64,000 nt of DNA from Pseudomonadota bacterium (GCA_023404095.1 JAEYDD010000002.1:1-64000); one strand, 5' to 3'; positions 16,040 through 25,807 are shown, counted from the stretch's first letter. Program-made: numbers and translations. Notes: generated from the letters alone by a model not told the origin.

Positions 16040-17230
16040 TCAGGCCGCAAGTGCGGCCAGCTTGGGCCGCAGTGCGTCGATCGCCGGCTTGAGGACGTCG
16101 GATACGCCGGGGATCGCCAGGACCTTGTCGAACAGCGCATTGAGCGTGTCGATCGACGGCTTGGCGAGCGCGGCAAGGGACGCCTTCTGCTCGGCGGAGA
16201 GCTGTCCGAGCATGCCGCTGACCTGGTCGATCGCACCGGTGGCGGTCTGGAGCTGGGGCAGTGCGCTCTGGGCGGTCGCCGCATCGGTCACGCCGCTGAG
16301 CGCCGTCTGCAGGCTGGCGAGCGTATCGGTCACCTGCTTGCCGACATCGACGCCACCGACGACGATGCTGCCTGTCGGCGCCGGGGTGGCGGCCGGCGTT
16401 TCGGCCTGCGTCTGCGGCTGCGGCTCGGCAGGCGCCGGCTGGGTTTCGGTCTGCGCGGGTGGCGTCGGCTCCGGGACGGTCTCCGCCGTCTGTGGTGCCG
16501 GCCGGCCGAACAGATAGTAGAGGATCGCAAGCAGAGCGAGGGCCCCGATCAGCCAGTAGAGCCAGTTGCTGCCGCGGCTGGCGGTGGCCGTGGCTGTGGA
16601 AGAGGTCTGCCGAGCGGCAGATGTTGCGGTCGCTGCGGCGCGCGCGGCAGCATCGCTGCCGGCACTTGCGGCAGAGCGCGCCGTTCCACCGAGCGAGCCG
16701 AGAAGCCCGGAGCTTGCCAGCATGTCATTCAGGCCTGGCGGCAGGGCGGCAGCGATGTTGTCTTTTTCGCTCGCCAACAGACCGGCAATCCCGCTCGCAC
16801 TGGTATCGGAGCCCATCTTCTTGGCGATGCCACCAAGAACCAGCGGTGCCAGCATCCCGAGCAGGGAACTCCCGCCATTCGCGCCCAGGCCGGAATAGTT
16901 TCCAACGGCATTGGCAAGCACATTGCTGTTGCCGCCGAAGATCGACGAGAGCAGTTGCGTCCCGGTCTGGGCCAGCGAACCGGGATTGCCGCCTGAAAGC
17001 AGGCCGCCGAGATTGTCGAGCACGCCGCTCTGCTGGCGGGCGGCATCGGCGATCTTCTCGGCGCCGCCCGGCTGGGTGGCGGTGCCCGCGAGCCCGGCAA
17101 GAACGGCCGGAACCGCCGCCGCAACACCGCGCTGGACCTTTTCGACATCAAGCCCTAGCGCCGCCGCAAGTCGCGCGATCGTGTCGGGCGTCAGAAACTG
17201 CATGAGATAGGAAACAAGATTGCTGGCCAT
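16040..17230 (-). CDS. DUF937 protein with a membrane helix and C-terminal extension
   Basis: A 396-aa protein. Residues 1-180 are a DUF937-type, Gly/Ala/Leu-rich domain (SYLMQFLTPDTIARLAAALG, then repeated LLSGG, SSLLGMLAPLVLGGIAKKMG blocks). Residues 185-220 are a low-complexity Ala/Ser/Thr stretch, and 222-241 a single membrane helix (NWLYWLIGALALLAILYYLF). Residues 245-287 are a Pro/Gln/Glu/Thr linker, and 288-396 a helical domain (VTDTLASLQTALSGVTDAA, LSAEQKASLAAL). The layout suggests an inner-membrane protein with a large cytoplasmic N-terminus and a periplasmic C-terminus. The function is unknown. AGGAGAG precedes the ATG. Confidence 0.85.
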   Translation of the reverse strand: MASNLVSYLMQFLTPDTIARLAAALGLDVEKVQRGVAAAVPAVLAGLAGTATQPGGAEKIADAARQQSGVLDNLGGLLSGGNPGSLAQTGTQLLSSIFGGNSNVLANAVGNYSGLGANGGSSLLGMLAPLVLGGIAKKMGSDTSASGIAGLLASEKDNIAAALPPGLNDMLASSGLLGSLGGTARSAASAGSDAAARAAATATSAARQTSSTATATASRGSNWLYWLIGALALLAILYYLFGRPAPQTAETVPEPTPPAQTETQPAPAEPQPQTQAETPAATPAPTGSIVVGGVDVGKQVTDTLASLQTALSGVTDAATAQSALPQLQTATGAIDQVSGMLGQLSAEQKASLAALAKPSIDTLNALFDKVLAIPGVSDVLKPAIDALRPKLAALAA

Positions 17231-17499
17231 AGAACTCTCCTCCGCGTCAATGCCTTGGATTCAGTCTCGCCCGTATGCGTTGCACGGCTTTGCGTGAACG
17301 AAACCCGCACGCTCGGCCCCGTGAAGGACCGTGGGTCGTAATCGCCTTCCTGCTTGCCCGGAAATATATCACACCAATTGGAGTTGTATACTGCGCGCGC
17401 TTTTCGCGGGCGGCACTCCGAGGGCGTTTTCTGCCGGCGTCGCGATCGTTGCGGGCCGAAGCACAGGGAATTGGCGGCCAAGGTGGCCGCCACATCGTG

Positions 17500-18129
17500 T
17501 CAGGGGTACATGCGGACCTTTTCCCAGCCCCCCTCGCCCTCCTGGTCGCCCGGGCGGCGGAACTCCACGCGGTCATGCAGCCGGAAGGCGCGATCGTGCC
17601 AGAATTCGATCGACACCGGCTTGATGCGGAAACCGGACCAGTACGATGGGCGCGGAATCTCGCCGATCGCATAACGGGCAGTGTACTCGGCCACAGCCTT
17701 CTCAAGCGCAAAACGACCTTCCAGTGGCCGCGACTGCTTGGACGCCCAGGCGCCGATGCGGCTGCCGCGCGGACGGGAGGCATAATAGATGTCGGCCTCC
17801 TCGTCGGAGACGACTTCGACGGGACCGCGCACGCGGACCTGCCGACGGAGCGATTTCCAGTGGAAACACATTGCCGCCTTGCCGGCGCTCAGGATCTCCT
17901 GGCCTTTCTGACTTTCGAAATTGGTGTAGAAGACGAATCCGCGTTCATCGAATCCCTTCAAGAGCACCATGCGCACATTCGGCAATCCAGAGGCGTCCAC
18001 CGTGGCCAGCGCCACCGCGTTGGGATCGTTCGGCTCGCTCCTGGCGGCATCTTCCAGCCACTTTCCGAAAAGCGAAAAGGGCTCGCTTTCCTCGGTGAAG
18101 TCACCGGTTGTTAACTCAATCTCGCTCAT
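17500..18129 (-). CDS. pdxH: Pyridoxamine 5'-phosphate oxidase
   Basis: A 209-aa FMN enzyme that oxidises pyridoxine or pyridoxamine 5'-phosphate to pyridoxal 5'-phosphate. Signature stretches are LPNVRMVLLKGFDERGFVFYTN, AAMCFHWKSLRRQVRVRG (FMN site) and RPRGSRIGAWASKQS. The C-terminus has the PNPOx dimerisation part (SGFRIKPVSIEFWHDR, RLHDRVEFRR). The frame allows ATG 18141, but MSEIELTTGDF at 18129 is the more usual start. It is divergent from the small lipoprotein gene with 92 bp between them. Confidence 0.95.
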   Translation of the reverse strand: MSEIELTTGDFTEESEPFSLFGKWLEDAARSEPNDPNAVALATVDASGLPNVRMVLLKGFDERGFVFYTNFESQKGQEILSAGKAAMCFHWKSLRRQVRVRGPVEVVSDEEADIYYASRPRGSRIGAWASKQSRPLEGRFALEKAVAEYTARYAIGEIPRPSYWSGFRIKPVSIEFWHDRAFRLHDRVEFRRPGDQEGEGGWEKVRMYP

Positions 18130-18221
18130 ATTTGAATCCAATGCCGATTTTCGTCCCGTTGGGGCGTGCAGGAGTTGAAGTCATAGCAAAGTCGCCACGG
18201 GAGACAACGATATTCTGGACG

Positions 18222-18629
18222 ATGCCGCCGCGGCTTTTGGCCGTGGCGCTGTGCGTCCTGCCGCTTGCGGGCTGCATGGCCGGCGGCCTCGATCTCGCCT
18301 CCGACATGCAGGTGGACAGGGCCGTCAAGACCAGCGCCGTGCCCGGCGAGCGCACGGACAACACCTCCGACGCCGCCACGGTGCGCAACGCCGTTTCCTC
18401 CGCCGACCTGACGCGCAATGCCGGCAACCCGATCCCCTGGGCAAATGCCGTGTCCGGCAGTGCCGGCGTCGTGACCGGCGTCGCCGAACGTAGCGACGAT
18501 GCCGGGCGGACCTGCCGCGACTTCACCACGACGCTGCATTCCTATACCGGGATTTCCAACTATGACGGCCGCGCGTGCGTGGGTGGCGACGGAACCTGGT
18601 CGCTGACGCGCTTCGACCGCCAGGGATAG
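18222..18629 (+). CDS. RT0821/Lpp0805-like small surface lipoprotein
   Basis: A 135-aa putative lipoprotein. MPPRLLAVALCVLPLAGC ends in a lipobox (LAGC), predicting lipid attachment at the cysteine near residue 18. The mature part contains an unstructured Thr/Ser/Ala region and a C-terminal domain, AGRTCRDFTTTLHSYTG...ACVGGDGTWSLTRF, typical of the RT0821/Lpp0805 surface proteins (16 kDa antigen-like). Two cysteines there could form a disulfide. The frame opens further upstream, but the lipobox fixes the start near 18222. Function unknown. Confidence 0.8.
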   Translation: MPPRLLAVALCVLPLAGCMAGGLDLASDMQVDRAVKTSAVPGERTDNTSDAATVRNAVSSADLTRNAGNPIPWANAVSGSAGVVTGVAERSDDAGRTCRDFTTTLHSYTGISNYDGRACVGGDGTWSLTRFDRQG

Positions 18630-18808
18630 GGCTGTTTCCCCGGCTCGGAACCGGCCTGATAACGCCTTGTACACCTTACGCGATTCTGCTCCCTGCACGT
18701 GTAACCATCAGTTAGGAGGTTGCCGGCATCATCGATCCCCGCGGGCTCTGCAGCGAGTCCCGCCGAAGACAGGGAGCAACAAGGCTCCACAAGGGACGAG
18801 ACGGGCTG

Positions 18809-19921
18809 ATGTTGATGCGTGATCCTTACAGGGTGCTGGGCGTCCGGCGCGACGCCGAACAGGAAGAGATCAAGGCTGCCTGGCGCACGCTTGCCAAGGC
18901 CGTCCATCCCGACCAGAATCAGGACGACCCGTTCGCCAACATCCGCTTCACCGAAGCCGGCCGCGCCTACGAGCTCCTGCGCGATCCGGACAAACGCAGC
19001 AAATATGACCGCGCGCACCGAGACGCGGAGATTCGCCGCGAGATGGAACTGCGGCGCATGGAGCAGATGCGGCGCCAGCAGAGTGCGCGCAAGACACAGC
19101 CCGAGCCTGCTCCGAACGTCAGCGAGACGGCCGAAGACATGGTCTCGCGCATCTTCGGCGTGGATGCCCGCCAGCAGGGACCGGCATCCGGTGCTGCTGC
19201 CGCCCCCGGCGCCACAGCCCAGCCGTCTGCCGCGACCGGAGCCGGCACTGGCAGTGGGACCGGCGCCGCAGAAAAATCCGCATCGGCCAAGGTCCAGCCG
19301 GCTGCCTCCTTCGAAGAGAGCCCGCCTGCGCCAGTCCCGGCTCGCCGCACGATTGCGGCCGCCGACATCATTTCCGGCCTGATGCGCCGGATCCGCGGCA
19401 TCCGCCCGGCCGTCGAAAAGGCGCCCGATCTCGCCTGCGACCTGACGGTATCTGTCGAAGACCTCCTCAAACAGGCGAAAATGACGCTCGAGGTCGAGGG
19501 CGAATCGCTGAAGGTGCCGCTCGCAGCTGGTACGACCGAGGGAACGGTCATCCGCCTGCGCGACCAGGGACACCGCATCAACGACCTCAAGCGCGGCGAC
19601 GCCGTCGTGACCATTCGCGTGGCGCCGGGTCCTTTCCGTGTGGACGGTTTCGACCTGCGCATGCCATTGCCGGTGACGATCGAGGATGCCGTACTGGGCT
19701 GCGAGACCACCGTGATGGGGCCGGTCGACGAACCGCTGCCGGTCACCGTCCCGGCCTGGTCGAGTTCGGACCGCGTGATCAGGATCGAGGGCCAAGGCCT
19801 TGTGGATGCGCAAGGAAAACGCGGCGATCTACTCGTCGAAGTGCGTCTTCTTCTATGGGAGAGGCCCGACGACAAGATGATAGATCTCATGCGCAGCCTG
19901 CGTGAAGGGCTCTATTTGTGA
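18809..19921 (+). CDS. DnaJ-class co-chaperone (CbpA-like)
   Basis: A 370-aa Hsp40. Residues 4-66 are a J domain with HPD at 33-35 (AKAVHPDQNQDDPFANIRF) and the DPDKRSKYDRAHRDAE end. Residues 67-185 are a charged region and an Ala/Pro/Gly linker, and the C-terminal half is a DnaJ_C substrate-binding domain (DLTVSVEDLLKQAKMTLEVEGE, VIRLRDQGHRIN). The Cys-rich zinc module of true DnaJ is absent, so it is CbpA-type. A second ATG (18815) is an alternative start. It lies upstream of fabI in the same direction. Confidence 0.92.
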   Translation: MLMRDPYRVLGVRRDAEQEEIKAAWRTLAKAVHPDQNQDDPFANIRFTEAGRAYELLRDPDKRSKYDRAHRDAEIRREMELRRMEQMRRQQSARKTQPEPAPNVSETAEDMVSRIFGVDARQQGPASGAAAAPGATAQPSAATGAGTGSGTGAAEKSASAKVQPAASFEESPPAPVPARRTIAAADIISGLMRRIRGIRPAVEKAPDLACDLTVSVEDLLKQAKMTLEVEGESLKVPLAAGTTEGTVIRLRDQGHRINDLKRGDAVVTIRVAPGPFRVDGFDLRMPLPVTIEDAVLGCETTVMGPVDEPLPVTVPAWSSSDRVIRIEGQGLVDAQGKRGDLLVEVRLLLWERPDDKMIDLMRSLREGLYL

Positions 19922-20042
19922 AGTTTTGGTGAATACGCACCCATTGTTACGCGCGCTAACAGTTCCTGAACCCGGTGTGCTTGAACCCGCAGGCGGCCTA
20001 TGCCATAGGCTCAAATCGAATTAAATCTGCAAGGGACATTCC

Positions 20043-20861
20043 ATGGTTCAGGTATCCGGTCTGATGAGCGGCAAGCGCGGCGTCATTATGGGCGTTGCGA
20101 ACAACCGGTCTATCGCTTGGGGTATCGCCAAGGCCGTTCGTGCCCAGGGGGCCGAAATCGCCCTCACCTACCAGGGCGACGCTCTGAAGAAGCGTGTCGA
20201 GCCGCTCGCGGCTGAACTGGGCGGCGTACTCGCCGGGCATTGCGACGTCAGCGACGAGGCCTCCATCGACGCGGTCTTCGACAACATCGAGAAGATGTGG
20301 GGCAAGATCGACTTCATCGTGCACGCGATCGGCTTCTCCGACAAGGACGAGCTGACCGGCCGATACGTCGACACCACGCCCGAGAACTTCGCCAAGACGA
20401 TGCAGATCTCGGTCTATTCGTTCACGTCTGTGGCGCGCCGCGCCGAAAAGCTGATGACGGACGGCGGATCGATGCTGACGCTGACGTATTACGGCGCCGA
20501 GAAGGTGATGCCGAACTACAACGTCATGGGGGTCGCCAAGGCGGCGCTCGAGGCCAGCGTGAAGTATCTGGCGGTCGACCTCGGCCCGAAGAACATCCGC
20601 GTCAACGCCATCTCGGCCGGGCCGATCAAGACGCTGGCCGCATCCGGCATCGGCGACTTCCGCTACATCCTGAAGTGGAACGAGTACAACGCGCCGCTGC
20701 GCCGGACCGTGACCATCGAAGACGTGGGCGACGTGGGGCTGTACATGCTTTCGGACCTTTCGCGCTCGGTTACCGGCGAGGTCCATCACGCCGACAGCGG
20801 CTATCATGTCGTCGGCATGAAGGCCGTCGACGCCCCCGACATCTCAGTCATCAAGGACTGA
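20043..20861 (+). CDS. fabI: Enoyl-[acyl-carrier-protein] reductase (NADH)
   Basis: A 272-aa FabI, which reduces enoyl-ACP in the last step of each fatty acid elongation round. The NADH loop GVANNRSIAWGIAKAV, the HAIGFSDKDELTGRY region and the catalytic Tyr-x6-Lys in YNVMGVAKAALEASVKYLA are all intact. The substrate loop follows (GPIKTLAASGIGDF). AAGGGA precedes the ATG. It is immediately followed by the phosphoglycerate mutase-like gene, 23 bp away, and probably shares its transcript. Confidence 0.96.
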   Translation: MVQVSGLMSGKRGVIMGVANNRSIAWGIAKAVRAQGAEIALTYQGDALKKRVEPLAAELGGVLAGHCDVSDEASIDAVFDNIEKMWGKIDFIVHAIGFSDKDELTGRYVDTTPENFAKTMQISVYSFTSVARRAEKLMTDGGSMLTLTYYGAEKVMPNYNVMGVAKAALEASVKYLAVDLGPKNIRVNAISAGPIKTLAASGIGDFRYILKWNEYNAPLRRTVTIEDVGDVGLYMLSDLSRSVTGEVHHADSGYHVVGMKAVDAPDISVIKD

Positions 20862-20884
20862 GCACCCGGCTTGGGAGCGCAAAC

Positions 20885-21466
20885 GTGCTTGTCTACATGA
20901 TCCGACACGGCCAGACCGACTGGAACGCGGAAGGTCGCCTGCAGGGTCAAAAGGACATTCCCCTGAATGCGACCGGACGCCAGCAGGCGTCCGGCAACGG
21001 CCTCGCCCTGAAAAGGATCCTCGGCGAAACGGCCGCGGACTTCGACTATGTCGCAAGCCCGCTCGGGCGCACGCGCGAGACGATGGAGCTTGTGCGGGCG
21101 GCCATGGGCCTGGATCCCCTCGCCTACCGCACCGACGAACGCCTCGTGGAGGTCTCTTTCGGCGACTGGGAAGGCTTCACGATCTCAGAACTGAAGGAAA
21201 CGGTACGCGACAAGGTGAAGGCCAGGGCGCGCTCGAAGTGGGATTTCATTCCACCTGGAGAAAACGCCGAAAGCTACGAGATCCTGTCGTGGCGGGTCGG
21301 CTCTTGGTTCAACAACATAGAACGCCCGACGGTCTGCGTCAGTCATGGCGGCGTGTTCAGGGCGCTGTTCAAGTTCAGCGGCATGCCCGTGGTCGACGCG
21401 GCCAATGCCCCCGTACACCAGGACCGCATCCTGCGGATCGACGGCACGGGCGCGGCCTGGATCTGA
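20885..21466 (+). CDS. Histidine phosphatase / phosphoglycerate mutase family protein
   Basis: A 193-aa histidine phosphatase. MIRHGQTDWNAEGRLQGQKDIPLN carries the phospho-accepting histidine, the arginine is in SPLGRTRETMELV, and the second histidine is in TVCVSHGGVFRALF. The start is GTG 20885 (reading MLVYMIRHG), supported by GGGAG at 7-bp spacing. The family includes cofactor-dependent phosphoglycerate mutase, alpha-ribazole phosphatase and broad phosphatases. This one cannot be assigned from sequence alone. It follows fabI closely. Confidence 0.9.
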   Translation: MLVYMIRHGQTDWNAEGRLQGQKDIPLNATGRQQASGNGLALKRILGETAADFDYVASPLGRTRETMELVRAAMGLDPLAYRTDERLVEVSFGDWEGFTISELKETVRDKVKARARSKWDFIPPGENAESYEILSWRVGSWFNNIERPTVCVSHGGVFRALFKFSGMPVVDAANAPVHQDRILRIDGTGAAWI

Positions 21467-21552
21467 GTGCGGGCTCCGCGCGCTGAAGCGCCTGCGGGAC
21501 GGTACCGGCGTCGCTGCCGCTCCGGCAGCGCGGGCGAGGTAATCTTCAGTTG

Positions 21553-21813
21553 TTACTGAATGATTTCCAGATCGTCGATGACGCGCTTGCCTTCGACCTC
21601 GGTGTAAAACACCAACACCTTTACGCCGGGCGCGAGACCCTCGAAATTGAACTCCTCCGGCGCCTGATACTTCTTGCCGTCGTCGAGCGACAGGCTGAGG
21701 CCCGTGGTATCAACCTTGGTGATGACCGCCTCTACGTCGGCACTTTCGGCATAAACCGTCAGCGGCGCCAAGATACTGGCCGCGGCCAGAAGCGCGGCAA
21801 CGATGAATCGCAT
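21553..21813 (-). CDS. DUF1344 small exported protein
   Basis: An 86-aa protein with a signal peptide (MRFIVAALLAAASILAPLTVYA) and a short beta-rich DUF1344 domain. The domain reads VEAVITKVDTTGLSLSLDDG, KYQAPEEFNFEGLAPGVKVLVFY, then RVIDDLEII. The pattern of a small OB-like barrel is suggestive. It is periplasmic by prediction; the function is unknown. The frame extends upstream to 22014, but the signal peptide fixes ATG 21813, preceded by a GGGGGG stretch. It converges with the mutase-like gene. Confidence 0.85.
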   Translation of the reverse strand: MRFIVAALLAAASILAPLTVYAESADVEAVITKVDTTGLSLSLDDGKKYQAPEEFNFEGLAPGVKVLVFYTEVEGKRVIDDLEIIQ

Positions 21814-22069
21814 CTTGAACCCCCCTTTCCATGGAATCGTGTTCTTTTCGGTCACGCTTGATGCCCCTCGAATATGGCGAAATTCGCCCCTGCGCCGTTC
21901 CCCTGGTAAGTGGATGCCCCGAACCACGCGCCCTAGCAAGGCTCCGCGCACGCCATCCCGAACAATTTCAGCAGCATGCGCAAAAGCTGGCGGCCGATAC
22001 CGGCACGCCATCAATTCAATTTTAATCGCCCCCTCATAACGTGCAGTTGAAAAGAGGGGATAACAGCGA

Positions 22070-25000
22070 GTGCGGGTTGCCAGTCTAGCACGAGGTATCA
22101 GACTTGCCGGGGCGTGGGCGAAACCCTCGCTGCTGCCCGCTGCAATCGCGGTGACCGTCGTGCTCGTCGCCGGACACGCCTACGAAAGGCAGAACGAGCG
22201 TCTCTACCGCAGCGACCTGCGGGCCCGGGTTGCAAGCGAGCTCACGCTGGTCAGCGCGCGGCTGGAAGGTGAGATCGGCAAGAGCGTGACGGCGCTCCGC
22301 GGCATCGCGAACCTGTTTTCCAGCGAACCCGTACAGGCGCGTGACCAGTTCAACGTCTTTGCCCGCAAGCTTCTGGTGCAGAACGTGCAGTTCCGGAGGC
22401 TGGCGGTCGCCCCCGACGGGCTCGTCGACCAGATATTCCCCTTGCGCGACAACGAACGGTATCTCGGCGCCGACCTCAACCGCTTCCAGTCGTTCCGCAG
22501 GCCGGCGGAGGCCAGCCGCGCCTTCGGCCACCCGCTGATGCTCGGGCCAATGCACCTGCCGGATCGCACCCGCGCCTTCAACCTGGTGATCCCGGTTTCC
22601 GGCACCGCACGGGGCGCCTTCGCCTTCTGGGGCTATATCGAGGGCGTGCTGGACGAGCGCCGGCTGTATCTGGACGCCGGCCTGATCAGTTCCAGGGATG
22701 GCGATGCGAGCATGCACTGGCGCGGCAGCTCGAACCTGCGCCTTTCGATCCGCGACATCAGCTTTCCCGACGCGATAGAGGATCCGTTCTTCGGCGACCC
22801 CTCGATCTTCGACGGCGAGGCGGTACGCCGCACGGTAGAGTTTCCCGGCGGAAAATGGGAACTGGCGGCAGTCCCGGCCAAGGGCTGGGAACAGCCTCCC
22901 GAGGACGTGGCGCATATCCGCATCATGACGGCCGGTGCAGCGCTCGCGATCATCATACCGATCTTCCTGACCGGCGGTCTCGTCAGCGAACGGCACCGCC
23001 ATCTCGCCGGGCTACGGGCCCGGGAAACGGAAATCCACTCGCTGTCGCAGCGGCTCAACCTTGCGCTGCAAGCCTCGAAAACCGGCACGTGGGAGGTTGC
23101 GATCGGCGATCGGCAACGGATCTGGGACCGGCAGATGTACGCGCTGCACGGCCTGCCAGCCGACACGCCCCTGTCCAACGACACATGGACATCGGTCGTG
23201 CATCCGGACGACCGCGCCGCAGCGTCCGCCGCTTTCGAAATAGCGATGGCGGGCGAGGCGAGCTACTGGCTGCAATATCGCGTCGTGCTGCCCGACGGCA
23301 GCATCCGCCATATCCGCAACGTCGGCTCGCGCATGACGACGGACGGCGTCGAGAAGCTAACCGGCGTCAGCTGGGACGTGACCGAGGACGTCCAGCTGAA
23401 CGCGCGGCTCCAGAGCGCGAAGGAACGCGCCGACCGGCAGAACGACACGCTGCTGAAGACTACGCAGCGCCTCGAGCTGGCTCTAGCCGCCTATCAATGC
23501 GGCCTCTGGGAGGCCGATCTGGAAAGCGGCCTGACGCGCTGGGACGACCGCATGTTCCAGCTCTATGGCGTCGACAACACCGGCGAGCCGATCACCCATG
23601 ACGTATGGCTCAACGCGCTTCACCCCGACGACCGCGCACATGCAGAGGCCACGGCTAAACACACGATCGAAAGCGGCGCACCCTATCTGCGAAAATCGAG
23701 AGTGGTCCATCCCGACGGCACGGTCCGCCACCTGCAGTCCGTCGGCAAGCTGCATGTGGAAGCAGACGGCAGCCGCAAGCTGGTCGGACTGGCCTTCGAC
23801 ATCACCGATGACGTGGAGATGAACGAGCAGCTGAGGTCCGCCAAGACCCAGGCTGACCAGCAGAATGCCGAACTCGAAATGGCCCTGCAGGTGCTTTCCG
23901 AGCGCGAACAGGAACTTGAGGCGACGACGCGGCGGCTGGATCTTGCGCTCGATTCCTATCAATGCGGCCTGTGGGAGGCGGACCTCGATGGCGGCAGGAC
24001 CTATTGGGACGAGCGTATGCACCAGCTCTACGGGCTCGTCTATGTCGACGGAATGGTAACGGAGCGGGAATGGCTCGGCGCGATCCATCCCGACGACCGC
24101 CAGCCGACACTCGACAACGTCAACAACTGCATCGCCCGTGAATGGCCCTACGTGCAGCAGGCGCGGATCGTGCTTGCGGAGGGATCGATCCGCCACGTGC
24201 GTTCCGTCGGCAAGATCCATCGCGCGCCTGATGGCACCAGGAAGCTTGTCGGAATCGCGTTCGACGTCACCGACGACGTGCGCATGACCGAACGGCTGAG
24301 GGCTGCGAAGGAAATTGCCGACGCCAAGAATGCCGAACTCGAACAGGCCAAGATCCGCATCGAGCACAATGCGCTGCACGATCCCCTCACAGGCCTGGGC
24401 AACCGCAGGCTGCTCGACGATCAGCTGAATGCGCTGGCGACCCGCAGCAAAGAGCAAGACGTCAGCCTCGGCATCCTCCACATCGACCTCGACCGTTTCA
24501 AGCAGATCAACGACACGCTCGGGCATGCCGCAGGCGACGCGCTTCTCGTCCACGCCGCCAGGGTGCTGCGCGACTCAGTGCGTCCTGGCGACATCGTGGC
24601 GCGGATCGGCGGCGACGAGTTCGTCGTCGTGACCGACAGAAACAACAGCGCCGACCTCTCCGCGCTTTCCAACCGCATCATCGAACTGATGCGCCAGCCC
24701 GTCGACTACAATGGGCACATGTGCCGCTTCGGCGTCAGCATCGGGATCGCTGTGGGCGGCGGCAGAGACCTGGATACGCGCAAGCTTCTCGTCAATGCCG
24801 ACATCGCGCTCTATCGGGCGAAGGCGCAGGGCCGCAACCGTCACGAGTTCTTCAATGCGGTCCTCGAAGCGGTGATCATCCGCAACAAGCGCACGGCCGA
24901 CGACATCCTGACGGGCATCGAGAACAACGAGTTCGTCCCCTATTACCAGCCGCAGATCTGCGCCCGCACGCTCGAACTTGTCGGCGCAGAGGCCCTGATC

Positions 25001-25657
25001 CGCTGGCGGCATCCCCAGAAGGGCCTGCTTGTTCCGGGGCATTTCCTGGAAATCGCCGAGGACCTGAACGTCACCGCGACGCTGGACCGCATCATGCTGG
25101 AAAAGGCGCTGACGGATTGCAGCCTCTGGGCGGCGCGCGGCTTCGCCATGCCGAAGATTTCGGTCAACGTTTCGGCAAAGCGGCTTCGCGACGAGACACT
25201 GGTCGACAGCCTCGCGGGACTGTCGATCGCGCCGGGCCAGCTTTCCTTCGAACTGGTGGAAGCCATCTTCCTCGATGACGCCGACGACCTGGTACAGACC
25301 AACATCGAGCGCATCAAGGATCTCGGCATCGACATCGAGATCGACGATTTCGGCACTGGTCATACCTCGATCGTAAGCCTCCTAAAGCTGCGACCGAAGC
25401 GGCTGAAGATCGACCGCCAGCTCGTTGCGCCGATCCTGAACTCCCGCCACGAGCAGGCACTGGTGCGCTCTATCATCGAGATCGGTCGCTCGCTCGGCAT
25501 CGCCGTCGTGGCGGAAGGGGTGGAAACCATGGCGCATGCGGAAATGCTGAGCGCGCTCGGCTGCGACCTGCTGCAGGGCTACGCCTTCGCCCGTCCGCTC
25601 GCGCGCGATGCCTTCCTCGACTACGCCGTCGAGAAGCGGTGGCGAACCGCTTCCTGA
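22070..25657 (+). CDS. CHASE-PAS-PAS-PAS-GGDEF-EAL cyclic-di-GMP protein
   Basis: A 1195-aa membrane signalling protein starting at GTG. A helix near residues 23-38 and another near 285-305 flank a periplasmic CHASE-type sensor. Three PAS/PAC units follow (about 330-440, 470-575, 625-730). Units 2 and 3 are close copies (YQCGLWEADL...RWDDRM and YQCGLWEADL...YWDERM, each then HPDDR). The cyclase signature RIGGDEFVVV is at about 845, with the product-inhibition site RPGD five residues upstream. The phosphodiesterase part keeps EALIRW, IEIDDFGTGH, KIDR and VVAEGVET. Both enzymatic activities look intact, so it could make or break c-di-GMP. Confidence 0.92.
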   Translation: MRVASLARGIRLAGAWAKPSLLPAAIAVTVVLVAGHAYERQNERLYRSDLRARVASELTLVSARLEGEIGKSVTALRGIANLFSSEPVQARDQFNVFARKLLVQNVQFRRLAVAPDGLVDQIFPLRDNERYLGADLNRFQSFRRPAEASRAFGHPLMLGPMHLPDRTRAFNLVIPVSGTARGAFAFWGYIEGVLDERRLYLDAGLISSRDGDASMHWRGSSNLRLSIRDISFPDAIEDPFFGDPSIFDGEAVRRTVEFPGGKWELAAVPAKGWEQPPEDVAHIRIMTAGAALAIIIPIFLTGGLVSERHRHLAGLRARETEIHSLSQRLNLALQASKTGTWEVAIGDRQRIWDRQMYALHGLPADTPLSNDTWTSVVHPDDRAAASAAFEIAMAGEASYWLQYRVVLPDGSIRHIRNVGSRMTTDGVEKLTGVSWDVTEDVQLNARLQSAKERADRQNDTLLKTTQRLELALAAYQCGLWEADLESGLTRWDDRMFQLYGVDNTGEPITHDVWLNALHPDDRAHAEATAKHTIESGAPYLRKSRVVHPDGTVRHLQSVGKLHVEADGSRKLVGLAFDITDDVEMNEQLRSAKTQADQQNAELEMALQVLSEREQELEATTRRLDLALDSYQCGLWEADLDGGRTYWDERMHQLYGLVYVDGMVTEREWLGAIHPDDRQPTLDNVNNCIAREWPYVQQARIVLAEGSIRHVRSVGKIHRAPDGTRKLVGIAFDVTDDVRMTERLRAAKEIADAKNAELEQAKIRIEHNALHDPLTGLGNRRLLDDQLNALATRSKEQDVSLGILHIDLDRFKQINDTLGHAAGDALLVHAARVLRDSVRPGDIVARIGGDEFVVVTDRNNSADLSALSNRIIELMRQPVDYNGHMCRFGVSIGIAVGGGRDLDTRKLLVNADIALYRAKAQGRNRHEFFNAVLEAVIIRNKRTADDILTGIENNEFVPYYQPQICARTLELVGAEALIRWRHPQKGLLVPGHFLEIAEDLNVTATLDRIMLEKALTDCSLWAARGFAMPKISVNVSAKRLRDETLVDSLAGLSIAPGQLSFELVEAIFLDDADDLVQTNIERIKDLGIDIEIDDFGTGHTSIVSLLKLRPKRLKIDRQLVAPILNSRHEQALVRSIIEIGRSLGIAVVAEGVETMAHAEMLSALGCDLLQGYAFARPLARDAFLDYAVEKRWRTAS

Positions 25658-25807
25658 GCAGGCGTTCGGTCGCAATCAGGGCCCGCCATCGGCGCGCCTC
25701 AAGCGAAAAGACTTCAACTTTTCCGCAATCGGTTCTATGAGTGCGGCCGAACAGAGCGGAACGCGGGCGCTCCCGCGGACCGGCACGAGGCGTTCCGGCA
25801 GGGTTTC

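Noticed and set aside
20240..20884. N-terminal extension of the phosphoglycerate mutase-like frame through fabI
   Set aside because: It lies inside fabI in another frame. The true start is GTG 20885 with GGGAG at 7 bp.
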